Shown here: piece by piece, positions 1 to 12,690 of the stretch
How the letters are laid out: each line of letters opens with the position of its first letter
Numbering within the stretch: position 1 is the first letter of the stretch
Assembly (NCBI GenBank): GCA_963575745.1
Contig: CAUYUJ010011170.1
Span: 272,001 to 336,000, forward strand
Length of the DNA stretch: 64,000 bases
DNA from: Prorocentrum cordatum
Taxonomy: Eukaryota > Sar > Dinophyceae > Prorocentrales > Prorocentraceae
Reading direction: 5' to 3'
The notes under the pieces: model-generated
Told to the model about the DNA's origin: nothing
The model's database searches: none
Seen by the model: only the letters and a program-made list of their open reading frames with translations
Position numbers and translations under genes: made by a program

Positions 1-2754
1 CCACTCTGGGGCCCGCGCCGCGGCCAACCCGCCACCGCCGAAGGCGATGACAAGAATTTCAATGGAGGCCGACGAGCCTGGCGAGGGCCATCACTGCCAC
101 AGTGCCTTCCCGGCCTCGGCGAGTGAGCCTTGGCCCCACGAGCTCTCGGGCCTGGCGCTCGCAGCGGCGCCGCCGCCGCCTTGCGCGGGGCCGGGTCAGC
201 GCATGGGGATCTGGAGTCTGTCATCCAGAACCAGCTGGCCGACATCGCGCCTGGCGACAGCCTGTCAGCTAAAAACGAAAGGTGCTTAGTTTTGATCCCC
301 CCTGGTTTTCTCGGCGGCGAGTGGGGCTGGTCCTCAAACTTCAGTGTCGCGGCGGAGATTATTTTCTTTCCATTGGTGGGCGGGCTGCGTAGGGTTTGGT
401 GTCTATTCCCCGCGGAGTAATCCATTGTGGGCGACCCTGTACGCGGGGGATAAGTGAGACTCTCCTCATGAGGGTTTGCTCAAACTCGCCTGCCTAGCAG
501 TGCCGGCTGAACTTTTGCGGAGCTTTCTGACGCAAAATGACTACGCAGTTACAATCGTAGTCGCAGGTGCTGGCGGGCGCCGCGGGTCAAACATAAGTAG
601 TTTCTTCGATTGGTGGAGCGCCAATCCGTGAATGGGGCCGCCGAGCAATATGTTTTATTCTTCGTTTGGGGGGTCTGAAGACTCTTAAGACTTTTTTCTC
701 GGTTGCATGATCGAGTCCATCAGATATTGGGCCACGGCAGAGACGAGCTTCCGCATTGGAGGCCACTGCTGTCGTGGGGCCACGCGGCTGGATGGCCACC
801 TAGTGGGGGCGTCGCAGGTTCCGCCCGAACACGCAGACGAGCACTGCGGTCGCGGGCTGGCTGCCCAGGGGGACGAAGCTGCAGCGCTGCAGCGGTTTCG
901 TTTTTCCCTTGGCATCGCCTGCGCCATGGGCCGCGCAGCAAGCTGGCGGGCCAGTGCATCGGCGCGCGTCGACACCGCTACCCGAGGGTTCGACAAGCAG
1001 GGGCGGCGCGCGCCAGCGGACTGTGATGCGCTGTCCGCGTGCCCCAGCGGATGGCTGCCGACTTCCAGCGCGGCCACATGTCGCTCCTGGCGATTTGCGA
1101 GGCAACCCGCGCGCAGTGGCAGCGCTCCTTCCAGGCGGTTGCCACCCAGACTGAACTTAGCTCGGGCCCGTGAGCGAAGCAGTGGGCCTGGTGGCCAGCA
1201 TGGTGGAGCGGCTGCATGCCCGTTCCCAGCTGACGCAGTTCACTTCTTGGGTGATGCTCAGCGCCTCGCAGTCCCCGTCGGAGGTGATCTGGTGGACCGA
1301 GGAGTGCTAGCTGCCCGCGATGAACATCAACCATCTGTCTGACTCCAGCGCAGATCTGGCCATCAAGACGCAGCGCAAGTGCGCTCAGTGGGAGCTTCTG
1401 TGGGAAGGCGAGGCGTCTCTAGAGCGGCTCGTTGCGCTGCGCGCAACATGTCGCGCGCAGGCCCCGCGTGGAGGTCGGGGGCCACTGACGGGCGAGGGCC
1501 CCTCGCGCTGTCTCAGCGGGGCCCGAGCCTCCACAGGCAGAGGCTCGGACAACGTGGGGCCCTCGGATCTGCGCGCCCCCCCCCCCTCGCTTCCCCACCA
1601 GAGATCTCGACCCTGGCCGCCCGGGTCCTGGCCTGCGAGGAGGGCTTTCTGGCCATGGCAAGTGCTGTCGGCCCTCGATGGGGCCCCTCCCACAGCCCGA
1701 TGGGGAGGGGGGCAGCGCGGCCCTTCCCCCGCGGCCCATCCGTTTTAGGGGCCAGCTGCCAGCTCCGCAAGAGCCCGGGGGCGCAGTGGTCTGAGGCGCG
1801 AGCGAGGCGCTGGGGCGAGGCCGCCCGCGGGAGTTCGGGCCCCCCGCGCGCCCCGGCCAGCCTGTTCTGAGACGAACAAACCATCGCGGGCCATGGGCTT
1901 TAGCAGCGGCTTCGGCGCCCAGCTCGGGCGGTCGACCTCTCGCCGACGATTCATTTCGCCCCGCGCCCCCTTCGCGCAGGGGGGCGCTTTCCCGGGGACG
2001 TCGCGCCCGCTGGGCCCCCCCGCGCGGGGGAGGCCAGCGCCGACAATTGCGCGCGCGCGCCATCCCCGATGATTTGTTGCAGTCTGCCCGCGACGAGCAC
2101 ATCCCTCGCGCCGCGGTCAAGTCGCGGGCCGGCGACGCCAGCCAGAGGGCCGAGGGCGCGGCCCAACGCGACTTCGATATCCAGCCCGAGTCCGCGGTCC
2201 ATTTTCAGTGCTGCGCCGCGAACGCGGTCCTTCGCGTTTCCCAGACATCATGTGCCATTGCATCCAGATTGTCCTCGGCCCGCCAGATGCCGCGGCGATG
2301 GCCCGGGGGGCGGGCGGCGACGTCGCGCCGGCTGCCGAGCAGGTCGCGGCGGACGTCGGAGGCGAGCGGGGACCAGATCGCAGCGGCGAGCCTCGGCGTG
2401 CATCTCGCTACCGCGCGGCCGCCAAGCTGCGGGGCCGAGTGCGGAAACCGTATAGTTTTGGCAAGGCTCGCCCAGAAAGATTGCCCTCGTGCCCCCGCCC
2501 CCTCGCGCGGCGCGCGAGGCGACGGCGCCGGGCGCGGCGCCTTGTTCTTATTCCGGACTTTCAGTGCCATGGCGAGTGCGATCGGAGGCGCGCGCCGCGG
2601 TCGCTGTCTTACCTCTTTCCTGTGTCTCGAGCTGGGCCTGGGCGCCCCGGCTCGCCCGGGCGCTCGCCCCAGCGCGCTCCCAGGCGCTCTTCCGGGCGTT
2701 GTTCTGGTCGCCCCCAGCGCGCCTTCTGGGCGCCAGGATCGCGCGCCCAATTAG
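1..2754. other. GC-rich left flank, no confident gene
   Basis: Open frames exist on both strands but overlap in several frames at once, as expected of GC-rich DNA. The only stretch that reads like protein is about 1030-1440 on the plus strand, where helical-looking segments occur in shifting frames and are broken by stops. It may be a decayed gene, but I cannot name a family. Confidence 0.5.
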
Positions 2755-2916
2755 CCATGTGGAAACCGAAAAAACAAGCAAATCAAAAGCAAATTTGCCC
2801 TGCCACCGCGGCGTGGGCCGCGAGCGCTGGAGGCAGGCTCGAACCTGGGGCGCCCGGGTCGGGCCCGCGGCGAACTGGGGCCACGCCCCAGCCTGGCGCG
2901 CAGGCAAACCGACGGC

Positions 2917-3200
2917 CCAGAAGAGTGCCGAGAACAGCGCCCAGGAAAGCGCCATCAAGAGTGCCCAGAACATGGCCCAGACGCGAATCTGGAAGAGCGC
3001 CCAGAAGCGACAGATTTTGCAACCGATTTCGCGGTCGATTTCGCGTCCGATTTTTTGCGCGTTGATTCAAAATTAACGTAAGTCAGACGCAAATCTGATT
3101 TGAACTCGGACAAAAATCGGACGCAAATCCGACGCAAATTCGGACGCAAATCGGACGCAACATCGGACGCAAAATCGGGGGCGAAATCGGGCGCTGATGG
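2917..3200 (+). repeat. degenerate short-period tandem repeats
   Basis: Two adjoining degenerate arrays. About 2917-3010 repeats a 12-15 nt unit around AGAGCGCCCAGAA. About 3081-3200 repeats a unit around AAATCGGACGC, with units ATCGGACGCA, ATCCGACGCA and TTCGGACGCA in succession. Translations are arginine-rich or alanine-rich in several frames and are artefacts of the repeat. Confidence 0.7.
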
Positions 3201-3773
3201 CGTCGACCATTTCTGGGCGGATGAGGCAGCGCATCGCGGCGCATCATGGCGAGGTCTGATAGGGTGTGTATTGCGGACCCATGCGCGCAATTCAGCGTTG
3301 GAGTTTTAGTGATGTGGCGAACGACAAACTGCGATAGCGCGGTGTGTCCAGGTCGGGCCAAATCGACAGAAAAATCAGATCGCCGCTTCTGCGGCCGTTT
3401 TTCAAGTGACCTATCACGGCCCGATGGGCGCTCGGTCTGTCGCTTCGTCGTCGAGGGTCCGAGGGCCGACGTCGGCCTTCGTGGCCGACCGGCGCGGCGC
3501 CGGGTGGACTTGCGTTCGGGGGGCGGGGGTCTTCGCTACTTTGATTTCGCGCCCTGTAGAAGAATGGGCCCTGCGCGTGCCCGCCGCCGACGCCTCCATC
3601 GACCGTCGGCCGCTCCTCGGCGAGCTCAGCGAATCGTTGCGCTCGAAGTTATGGCGCGCGGCCAATGTGCGTCGCAGCGGGGGCGGTTCGGAGGGGGGGC
3701 GGGCACTCTCGCCCGGCGCCGGCCCCTTGAAAAGCTCAGCAAGTGAGATGCCGCGGCAGGTTCCATTCAGCGC

Positions 3774-4152
3774 GTGGTGCGAGCCCGTGGACTTGCGCGA
3801 GGCTCGCCGACGCGCGCCTCGCCCCCCCGAGGAGGGGGCCCGCGCCTGGCGCGACGCGCGCGCATCTCTGAGCGCAAGGGGGCGCGCCGTTCGCATGAGC
3901 CAGCCGCCGGCCAGACGGAGGCCCCCCCGCCCATCTGGCTGCGGGGCGCCACCCCCCAGCCCCGGCGATTTCCCCGCCCGATGACATTCCGATTCGCCCC
4001 GCGGCCTCGGACAGCCCGCCCACCCCCCGGGGGCGAGCGGCGGGGCGATGGCGCGGGAGGGCCCTTTAGCGGCGACCCCCTCGCCCACCGCCGCGGCCGG
4101 GGGCGCGCCCGCGCGGCCTCCGCCGCCGCCGCCGCCGCCGCCCCTGAGATGG
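3774..4152 (+). other. open frame interrupted by the LTR element
   Basis: A GC-rich open frame reads through an alanine run (GCC repeats at about 4118-4142) into the GATGG target site. If the 41-kb element and one GATGG are removed, this frame continues without a stop into the frame at 45462-45755. This is not good evidence of a gene, because codon content looks like GC-rich noise upstream. It does mean the empty site had an open frame of about 220 codons. I see no recognisable domain. Confidence 0.2.
4148..4152. repeat. target-site duplication GATGG (left)
   Basis: GATGG directly precedes the left LTR and recurs exactly after the right LTR at 45461-45465. A 5-bp duplication is the usual size for Ty1/copia integrases. 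Confidence 0.88.
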
Positions 4153-4471
4153 AGTAAATATGCTCCTCTCCGCCTCATCATAACCTTGCTGCTCTCACTG
4201 CCTGCCTTGCAATGTACTGTCAGCACTATCATGCGGCACTGTTCCGCAGCTGTTCAGTGCTCAAGAGAGAAGGAGCGCGCCTGCCTTCGTCCGTCGCGCG
4301 TCGTTGGTCGTCGGCAGGCCGGCCTCCCCCCTTCCTACTCTTGGGTACTATTGCTTAACGGTAACTTTGTCCTATCATTGATGTCTCTCCCTGAATCTTC
4401 TACCACTGAGCAGAGAGAACATGATACCTTAATTCCTTTGTCATATTATCCCGATTATCAGAGGAAAGACT
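4153..4471 (+). repeat. left LTR (319 bp)
   Basis: Begins AGTAAATATG and ends GGAAAGACT, giving the short inverted ends AGT/ACT. It aligns end to end with 45140-45460 with about 15 substitutions and one 2-nt indel (an extra AG in the right copy near GAGAGAAG). Most differences are C in the left copy and T in the right. I cannot place the U3/R/U5 boundaries or a promoter by eye. Confidence 0.92.
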
Positions 4472-4488
4472 GGTTATCAGCCGAAGCC
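4471..4488 (+). promoter_or_regulatory. candidate primer-binding site
   Basis: Directly at the LTR end the sequence reads TGGTTATCAGCCGAAGCC. TGG is the complement of the CCA end of a tRNA, and the stretch resembles the initiator-Met-type site TGGTATCAGAGC with an inserted T and later mismatches. The T of TGG overlaps the last base of the LTR. No tRNA in the window allows a direct test. Confidence 0.5.
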
Positions 4489-4509
4489 CGCGACCAAGTC
4501 GCAACGGGG

Positions 4510-7136
4510 ATGAGCTATTATGAGACAGATGCATTGACCGCCAGAGACGAGCTCATGACACAAGTCGTACAACGTGACGGGCAAGTATCACAGGACGGCG
4601 GCCCGGGATGGGGCCGCCTGCCCTCTTCCCCTTTCGCCACCAATGTCTCTAGGGGCAGGGGTAGGGAAGAGATTGTAGATTTGTCCAGAGACGATTCTCG
4701 CTCTCGGATTCCGATCGGAGATCGTGAGCAGACCCCAGATCCAGCCAGACGAGACGGCGCAACAGCAAAGATCAGACGAGGAGCTTTCTCGAGACCGTTA
4801 ATAGCCGTATCTTCGGAAACGATAAACTCCAGCCCGATTGCCGCGCGGACTGTTGCACCGGTCGCTGGCCAAGCCAGTGGACCAGGAGAAGATGAAGAAC
4901 CCAGAGGTGTATACCCCACCGCCCCAGACGGATGGGGAAACGCACAAAGAGTTGAACCCGCCCCAAAAGTTTTGAATTGACAGACCGGCCAGGACAGTGA
5001 CGAACAATTTGATGATGGAAGTGATATTGACTCCATGGAAATGATATCGAATATGCCAATTATCAGGTGTCAATCGGTCGAGATTTGTCTTCAATAATGG
5101 ATGCTGACCACCCCGTCCAAGACGAGAGGTGGCCCCCCTTACGATCGGATAGAAGCCCTTGGGGCAGCATTCGCAATACCAGATTCAGGCATTGAGATAA
5201 GCGATCTGATGCCCCAGGCGATCGAGGTAGAAACCGAATGTCCAACACAAGCGAAGCATGACCGGGAGATCACAGGGCGAACTCCCGCCTCTCAACTAAA
5301 GAAGCAAAGGAACGAGGATTATGACTTGAACGACCCCCCGCTCCCAGAGAGATTTCATCAGACTGCCGTCGCCCCAGGCGATTGGCAACCGTCAATGCCC
5401 AGAGTAGTTGAGGACGATGAGATGATTGCACCCCCAGCTTCGCTGAATGAGTTGTTACGACAGGACGAAAGGGATGAGGAACTTCGAGAGGTGCCAAAAC
5501 CGCCAGAGAGCACGCACCCGCGTCCCAGATCGAACGCCTCGAGTCGAGGAAGACTCAAGATACCCAGATCTGGAGCTCGATCCACATCGAGGAGCAACAG
5601 CACTATATCGATGCGCGAAACATGCTGGAACTATGGCCCTAACGGTTCGCCTCAGGCGGAGATCAGATGTCCGGGGAAAGCCCGCAAGCCTGAAGGGGCC
5701 TGTAGACGTCCAGAATGTAGATATTGCTCAGACGTGTGTACTAACTGTAGCAATCAATGGTTATGTGTGGACTGCGTGCCGATGGAAGAGCACAATTGCA
5801 CTTGCCTTCAACTTCAGGCGATGCGAGATCAGGCTAGATATGTTGAGGCTAAAACCCAACAAGAATTTCTGGCCCGCGAAGCTCAAATAGCAGAGAAAGC
5901 CCGACTGGATCGAGAAGAGATGCAGGCAGTCGTTGAGGATTTTCGGAAGACGTTCGAGGCTGAGAGACTCGCTATGGCCCAGGCGGTCAGAGAGCGAGAA
6001 CAAGAACTGCTGGAACAAATGTCATGCCAGACCACGGCCGCCAAGCGGATCGTTGCAGAAGAAGCTGAGAACAGATTTGCCGAAATGATTGCCTCCGAAA
6101 GACATGCCGTAATGACGGCAAACAGTCGATCTGTTGATGCCAACGCAGTGTTCGCAGCTGTTGCGGCGGCAAGAATAGAAGGAGAGAGGATCGCCACAGC
6201 GAGGGCAGTTCAAGAACAGCAGGAGCTCCAATAACAACTTCAAACTGCCAGGTTGGAGGCGGCCAACACACAAATCGTAGCTGCGAAGATAGCTGATCAG
6301 AATAACCAATATCGAGAAGAGCTCAAGTCACATGAGAATGCCAGGGGGTCTCTCCAGCGTATGCAATTGAGCGACAGTACACGCCCAACGGCCAAGCCGG
6401 CTGGGATGAGCAGACGACCGTAGCCGGCGGCCCAGCCGTCCGTCGCAGCGTCCGTTCCAGCCCAGTTTGATTTGATGATTGCAGCGAGTGCGGCACCGTC
6501 AACCTTGCAGGTGAGGGCTGCGCCGCAGCCACAGTCTGCAAAACGGGGCGATGACGAGAGTTGCTCAATGTGTGACAACCCGAAAGTAGGTGATTGCGCC
6601 ACTTGTGGACGTCCGAGTTGAAAAGACCATTTTGATGTGAGTACGAAGCGGCGTTCTGAATGTACTCAAGTGCCGGCAGAGCTGGAGAAGTGGAATGAGC
6701 AATGGCGGCAACATGGCGCTAATCGCGAATTTCGGGCTCAACAGCAGAAGCTCCATGACGAATGTAACGCTGAAAAGACAAATAGTAAGCGAACGACGGA
6801 GCAGGCTGGAGAGCAGAATAGACTGAGCTCAGAAACGTCAGCAGCCAACATCCGAGAGGGAGAAGAGGCCCTGACGAACGTAGCTACATTGGAGAAAGGA
6901 ATGATGAAGCTCAAAGCTATCATCACCAAGCCATTTCCATATAATGAAAAGGGACAGGGAAGAGCGCCCACGTTAAATTCATTCGATGTGCCTTTGCTTT
7001 CACAAGAAACGCCTGTGAGGCCTGCTATGCGACCCAACTTGACTGTCCCCGGCCCTGCAATCGAAGGTCCGGCCAAGCCGAGCACCTCTGAGAGTGGTCT
7101 ACCAATAAATATGAAGTTGACAGGTACCAATGAAGA
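4510..7136 (+). pseudogene. gag-like N-terminal ORF, one frame with five stops
   Basis: One frame runs from an ATG at 4510 to 7136 without a frameshift. It is cut by TGA 4978, TAA 5095, TAA 6232, TAG 6421 and TGA 6619. The protein is acidic and low-complexity at first. A cysteine cluster follows at about 5620-5800 (a run of CxxC pairs ending CVDC...HNC), which looks zinc-binding. A long Glu/Gln/Ala-rich segment at about 5800-6350 is a probable coiled coil. A second Cys cluster (CSMC...CATC) lies at about 6565-6615, just before the last stop. The position after the left LTR and before the protease implies a structural gag role, but it is much longer than an ordinary copia gag. The fold-back element interrupts it at 7137, and the same frame resumes at 17356. 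Confidence 0.6.
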
Positions 7137-7204
7137 TAACGTCTGTTCCTGCCAACGGGGCTTCTGTTCTTGCCAACGGGGCTTTGGAAATCGGGCCCCT
7201 GCGG

Positions 7205-7420
7205 CGATGGATCCTGATGATGGTGGTGATGATAATGGCGATGGTGATGGCATTGATGATGATGAGGAGGTGGAGGAGGATGATTGTGACGATGGTGTGG
7301 ATGGTGATGGTAGTGTTGGTGTTGGTGATGAAGATGATGATGATGGTGATGATGATGATTGTGATGATCATGATGAGCTCGTCAGCATCAGTACCATCAC
7401 CTTCCTCATCGTCATCATCG
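7205..7420 (+). repeat. GAT-rich low-complexity tract, left arm
   Basis: Runs of GATGATGG and GATGGTGAT-like units. The mirror tract (ATC-rich) is at about 17070-17290. Apparent Asp-rich or Met-rich peptides here are composition effects. Confidence 0.8.
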
Positions 7421-7590
7421 TCGTCATCGGGGGAAGAGGGGAGGGTGATCAGGAAGAGCATGGAAGGGGAGGAGGTCCACTGGTGGGAGAGCATGGTGAG
7501 ATGCTGTTTCGAGGTCCACTGGCTTTGGGCGCCAGCGCCCGTCAGCGGGGCCACCCCGACTTGGGGGGTTCGCCATCCCCTCCTGGTCGA

Positions 7591-7631
<41 letters not shown>

Positions 7632-7887
7632 ACGACTGCCGGTCCCAAATCGGCGGTTCAAAATCGGTCCCCAGACCCTTGCCAGGGTGCATTCGGATCA
7701 GTTTCCCGTCGGGGATCGACTTCTGGGGGCCCCTGAGTCCGAAGCCGGCCTCCAGAAACCGAAGTCGAGGAACAATCCCCTGAATCGATGATCGCAGGCC
7801 GGGCCACGTCGTGCCCGTAGCCTCGGCGGGGCGTGCGTCGAGAGCTCCGAATCCCCCATAGGTGCATACGGGAGCTGGTAATCCCCA

Positions 7888-8290
<403 letters not shown>

Positions 8291-9044
8291 CTCGTCGTCG
8301 TCGACGGCGTCGTCGTCGTAGCCGTCGCCGCTGCCATCCACGTCGCCGTCGCCATCGCCGTGCCCGCTGCCGCCGTCGCCGCCGTCGTCGTCGTCGCAGT
8401 CGGTGCCGCAGTCGCCGCCGCCGCCGTCGTCGTCGCCGTCGCCGCCACCATCGTCGCCCTCGCTGCCGTCGTCGCCGCCCGCCGCCGCTGCCGCCGCCGC
8501 CGTCGTCGCCGCCGCCGTCGCCGCCGTCGCCTTCGTCGTCGCCGCCGTCGCCTTCGTCGTCGCCGCCGCCGTCGTCGCCGCCGCCCCCGCACCCCGCCCG
8601 CCGCCGCCTTTCCCGCCGCCGCCAGGGCCTGCGGGCCCCAGCCTCAAAATGGGTCCCCGGACCCTTTCGGGGTCCAAGTGCAAAAGTTTTTCGAGCCGCG
8701 TCCGACCGCGGCGACGAGGGGGGGCCCAGGGCCAGGAAGCCTCGAACCTCGATCCGCGAGAGTCGAACTTCGAACCTCGGCGTGCATCCCGTTTTCAAAA
8801 TCAGCGCAAAATCGGTCCCCAGAACCTCCCTGGGGTGCCTCCGACGCAGTGTTTTGGTCCCGGATCGATTTTGCGACCGTCCCAGGGCCGAAAGCTTCCT
8901 CGAACCTCGATGCCCGCTGTCTTCCCCGCCCGTTGGCTCGCGGTGCCCCGGCACCGCATTGCCCCCACGGCAACCCTCCGTGCGGGCCGAGCGCCCGAGC
9001 GTCGTGTCGCCCTCTGGGGGTGGCACGACGCTCGGGCGTCGTCG

Positions 9045-9084
<40 letters not shown>

Positions 9085-9090
9085 GCGCCG

Positions 9091-9127
<37 letters not shown>

Positions 9128-10155
9128 GTCGAGCGGGCCAGCGGGGCGACGAGGCCTCGTCGCACCGCGAACAAGAGGTTCGGCCGTTTTCGGCCTCCGG
9201 GGGCCCTCAGAGGGCCCCAGGGCCGTGACCCAAAAACGACTTGGAAGGAAGAGCACCTCGCCGCGCCGCGAACGAAAATCATGACGGGAGGTTTTCAGCC
9301 GCTTTCGGATTCCGAAGGCTCCTTACAGGGCCTTGGGACCGTCAGTAGAACCGGCTGTGACGGAAACCCCCTCCCCCGCGGGCTCCTGGGAGGGGGTGGC
9401 CGGGGGTGGCGGCAACGCGACCCCTGAGGATCCGAGACGGCCCGCGAGAACCCCAAAGTGGCTCGGGCTCGGGAATGGATGCTCAGGACGGACGAGGAGG
9501 GAAGCGGGGCGGAGGATAAGGAGGACAAGAGGGGAGGAAGGAGCAGAAGGTGGAGGAAGAGAAGGAGCGGGAGATTGAAGAAAGCGGGGAGGAAAGGGAG
9601 GATGAGGAGGAGCAGGGATCTTCTTCGAGGAGGCGGCGTCGAGCAGGAGGAGGAGGAGGAGGAGGGAGGGAGGAGGACGGGAATATATAGAACGGTTAAG
9701 AGGAGGAGGAGGAGGAGGACGACGAGGAGGAGGAGGAGGACAAAGACGACGACTACGAGGGGGGACCAAAGCTGACGGTTGATGATGATGATGATGGTGA
9801 CGATGCGGACGATGATGACGATGACGACGGCGACGACGACGATGATGATGATGGTGATGATGATGTCCACGTGCCCAGCTAAATTTAAAGCGGGTGCAAA
9901 GTGCGCGTACTTCTGACATATCTTTAAAAACTGATGTATAATAGGCTCCGGCTTACATGTGTACATATACACACATATGTACAAACGTATTTCTATGCAT
10001 GTACACAAATACATATACGTACGTAAAAACGTGGGCAGACCCGTCCGTTCAAGTACACACGTACACATACATGCACTGCCATGGACAAAGTCTGCCAACC
10101 CGCGCGCGCACGCACACATATGTGTAACCATGCCACAACACTCATGCAGTAGGTT

Positions 10156-10325
10156 CGCGTCGTGTCGACCGGCGGCGACCCCGCCGCCGGCGTTCAACGT
10201 TGAGCGCCGCCGGCAGCCCAGAATCGCTCGACGTTGAACGATCTGTCGTTGGGGGAACCGCCGATCGTTCAAGGTTGAACGATCCACGCGGCGTCGGCAA
10301 CCAACGCCGGGGTCGACACGACGCG
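10156..10325. repeat. 170-bp MITE-like inverted repeat, left arm
   Basis: Ends CGCGTCGTGTCGACC and its exact reverse complement enclose internal palindromes around GTTCAACGTTGA and CGATCGTTCAAGG. The mirrored copy is at 14315-14484, so it was present before the arms became mirror images or forms part of the unit. No target duplication is evident. Confidence 0.65.
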
Positions 10326-10564
10326 GACATGACGTATACATCTAAGTGTGTGCGCACACACATTCGCACATTCATTCACGCATACATTCGAAAACACATA
10401 TTCATTCACATGCATCCACATGCGCTTACACGCATACAACTATGCATACTTGTATGTATATGCGAGTGTAGGCATTCACACAAACACACGCTTGCACACA
10501 TAAACCAAACAGAGTCTTATATACATCCGTATCCATAAGTGCCGCACGGCCGAGAAGGCTCAGC

Positions 10565-10935
10565 ATGTTTTACATAGGCGAGTGGGCGAACCCACTCCCA
10601 TATGTGAAACATATCAGAAATCCAGCCGCGGAGGCTTTCTGTACTGCTCACATAGGCGAGTGGGCCGGCCTACTCCCCTATGTGAACCATACCAGGAATC
10701 CTCCTGCGGAGGCTGTCTGTACTGGTCACATAAGCGAGCGGGCCAGCCCACTCCCCCATGTGAGCCATGCCGGAAATCCGGCCGCGGAGGTTTTCCGGTT
10801 CTGGTTACATTGGCGAGTGGGCTGGCCCCCCCCCTATGTGAACCATGCCAGAAATCCGGCCGCGCAGGCTTTCTGTTTTTGTCACATAGGCTGGTGGGCC
10901 GGCCCACTCCCTTATGTGATCCGTACCAGAGCTCC
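10565..10935. repeat. array of short palindromes, left arm
   Basis: Alternating palindromes related to ACATAGGCGAGTGGGC and its complement, and to CCGGAAATCCGGCCGCGG, with a period near 80 bp. Copies are more diverged than in the centre. The mirrored array is at 13705-14075. Confidence 0.85.
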
Positions 10936-11289
10936 GTGCACGAAAGGTGTGCGCGTGCGAGGATGAACGATCGCGCGCGAGCTGCAGCTCGGCGGTCGCA
11001 CCTCCTCCTCCTCCTCCTTCCCCGTTTCTCCCCCTCCTCCACCTCATCATCTTTCCGCCCTCTCCTCCTTCTCATCAGCACCCCCACTCACCCCCTCGTC
11101 ATTTTAGGAAACGCCAACCAAGAAACTACAAATAACGCATAATCTAAATAAGAAAACGTGCAATCAGAAGGAAATCTGGTCATCAAATTACAACGTTGCT
11201 CAAAAGAACAAGCCATTCTCAAAACAACATACCGTACACCGTTGTGCAAGCAAACCACAAAAATGCAACCACATGCATGTATGAAACAA

Positions 11290-11520
11290 AACGTTGATCA
11301 TGAAACCGCAACGTGGTGCAAAACAACAACATAAAAATAACATCTGATCATACATTTATAGCTTGGTGCAAAAAACTCAAAAACAATATTATATCATGAA
11401 TATACAACGTGGTGCAACAAACAAACAAAACAACAATATGTTCATGCATATACCACGCGGCGCAACAAACTCACAAAAACAAAGTCCCGATCATGAAAGC
11501 ATAACGTGGCGCAACATCTA
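11290..11520 (+). repeat. AT-rich ~48-bp degenerate tandem repeat, left arm
   Basis: The motif CGTGGTGCAA recurs at about 11312, 11362 (as CTTGGTGCAA), 11408, 11456 and 11505, separated by A-rich spacers with ATCATGAA or TTCATGCA. The mirror lies at about 13090-13330. No coding potential is seen in 11130-11900. Confidence 0.65.
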
Positions 11521-11929
11521 CAATGAAAACGCATGTTTCTAATTCATATTAACCAGTGTTAACGCAAATTCAACATTTAGCATACTGTAGTGAGTGTCTA
11601 TGTTAAATCAACTTAAACCAAGGTAAAGTTTAACTTGGGCGAGGTGTTTCGCATAACGTGAGCTTAACTTGAATTAGCCAAGCAAGACAAACTTATATCA
11701 CAAGCCATAAACGTGTACAAGCAAGGTAATTCGTGTTAAACAAATGTTATAAGCTGTATGTGATGCTATACGTGTTTAGGTCGATGTTGCAAGTGTAACT
11801 GTTTGTCGCTGTTATTAAGATGTTATAAGAGGTGATGTGCGGCTTATACATGATTGTGTAGAGGTTATAACTATGTATATCTAGCTAACTCCAGTTTAAA
11901 CCAAAGTTCATCTAAGTACGCGAACCATA

Positions 11930-12690
11930 CCAGAAAGCTAGCCGCGGCAAGATTTCTGATATGGTTTACATAGGGGAGTGGGCCGGCCCACTCCCCTATG
12001 TAAAACATACCAGAAAGCTTGCCGCGGCAAGATTTCTGGCATGGTTTACATAGGGGAGTGGGCCGGCCCACTCCCCTATGTAAACCATGAGCGCGCACGC
12101 CCGTTGTACGATTCTCGCGCAATGTAAACTGGGAGCGCGCGCTCATGGTTTACGTAGGGGAGTGGGCCGGCCCACTCCCCTATGTGAACCATGAGCGCGC
12201 ACCCCCACCTTACATCAACTTCGAGGAAGCATTGGTTGATGTAAAGTGGGTGTGCGCGCTCATGGTTTACATAGGGGAGTGGGCCAGCCCCACTCCCCTA
12301 TGTAAACCATGAGCGCGCACTCCCAGTTTACATTGTGCGAGAATCGTACAACGGGCGTGCGCGCTCATGGTTTACATAGGGGAGTGGGCCAGCCCACTCC
12401 CCTATGTAAACCATGCCAGAAATCTTGCCGCGGCAAGCTTTCTGGTATGGTTTACATAGGGGAGTGGGCTGGCCCACTCCCCTATGTAAACCATACCAAA
12501 TATTTTGCCGCGGCAAGATTTCTAGTATGGTTTACATAGGGGAGTGGGCCGGCCCACTCCCCTATGTAAACCATATCAGAAATTTTGCCGCGTCAAGATT
12601 GCTGGCGTGGTTTACGCAGGGGAGTGGGCCGGCCCACTCCCGTATGTAAACCATATCAGCAATCTTGACGCGGCAAGCTTCCTGACATGG
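11930..12690. repeat. central array of perfect palindromes
   Basis: Eight copies of a 46-bp palindrome (core GAGTGGGCCGGCCCACTC, outer arms TGGTTTACATAG) start at about 11962, 12042, 12146, 12263, 12368, 12448, 12528 and 12608. The copy at 12042-12087 is a perfect palindrome. Between most copies sits a second 30-bp palindrome centred on GCCGCGGC (for example 12010-12039), giving an 80-bp unit. Around the apex the spacer is instead a GCGCGC-bounded segment. Every unit can form a hairpin independently of the 10-kb fold. Confidence 0.93.
12191..12264. repeat. apex stem-loop of the giant palindrome
   Basis: The innermost stem pairs ACATCAAC at 12212-12219 with GTTGATGT at 12235-12242 and extends outward through the GCGCGCAC/GTGCGCGC segments. 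The 15-nt loop (12220-12234) is not self-complementary, so the two arms are separated by a real, if short, spacer. Confidence 0.85.

Noticed and set aside
1-4152. Protein-coding genes in the left flank
   Set aside because: Frames overlap on both strands with compositions explained by GC content. No domain or clear start is visible.
8600-9300. A captured gene in the fold-back arm
   Set aside because: The unique-looking block is mirrored at 15240-15910 and gives only Arg/Pro-rich text in all frames, with no motif in either orientation.
11930-12690. CRISPR-like array with 80-bp period
   Set aside because: The spacers are themselves near-identical palindromes and not unique sequences; there are no cas genes and the context is eukaryotic.
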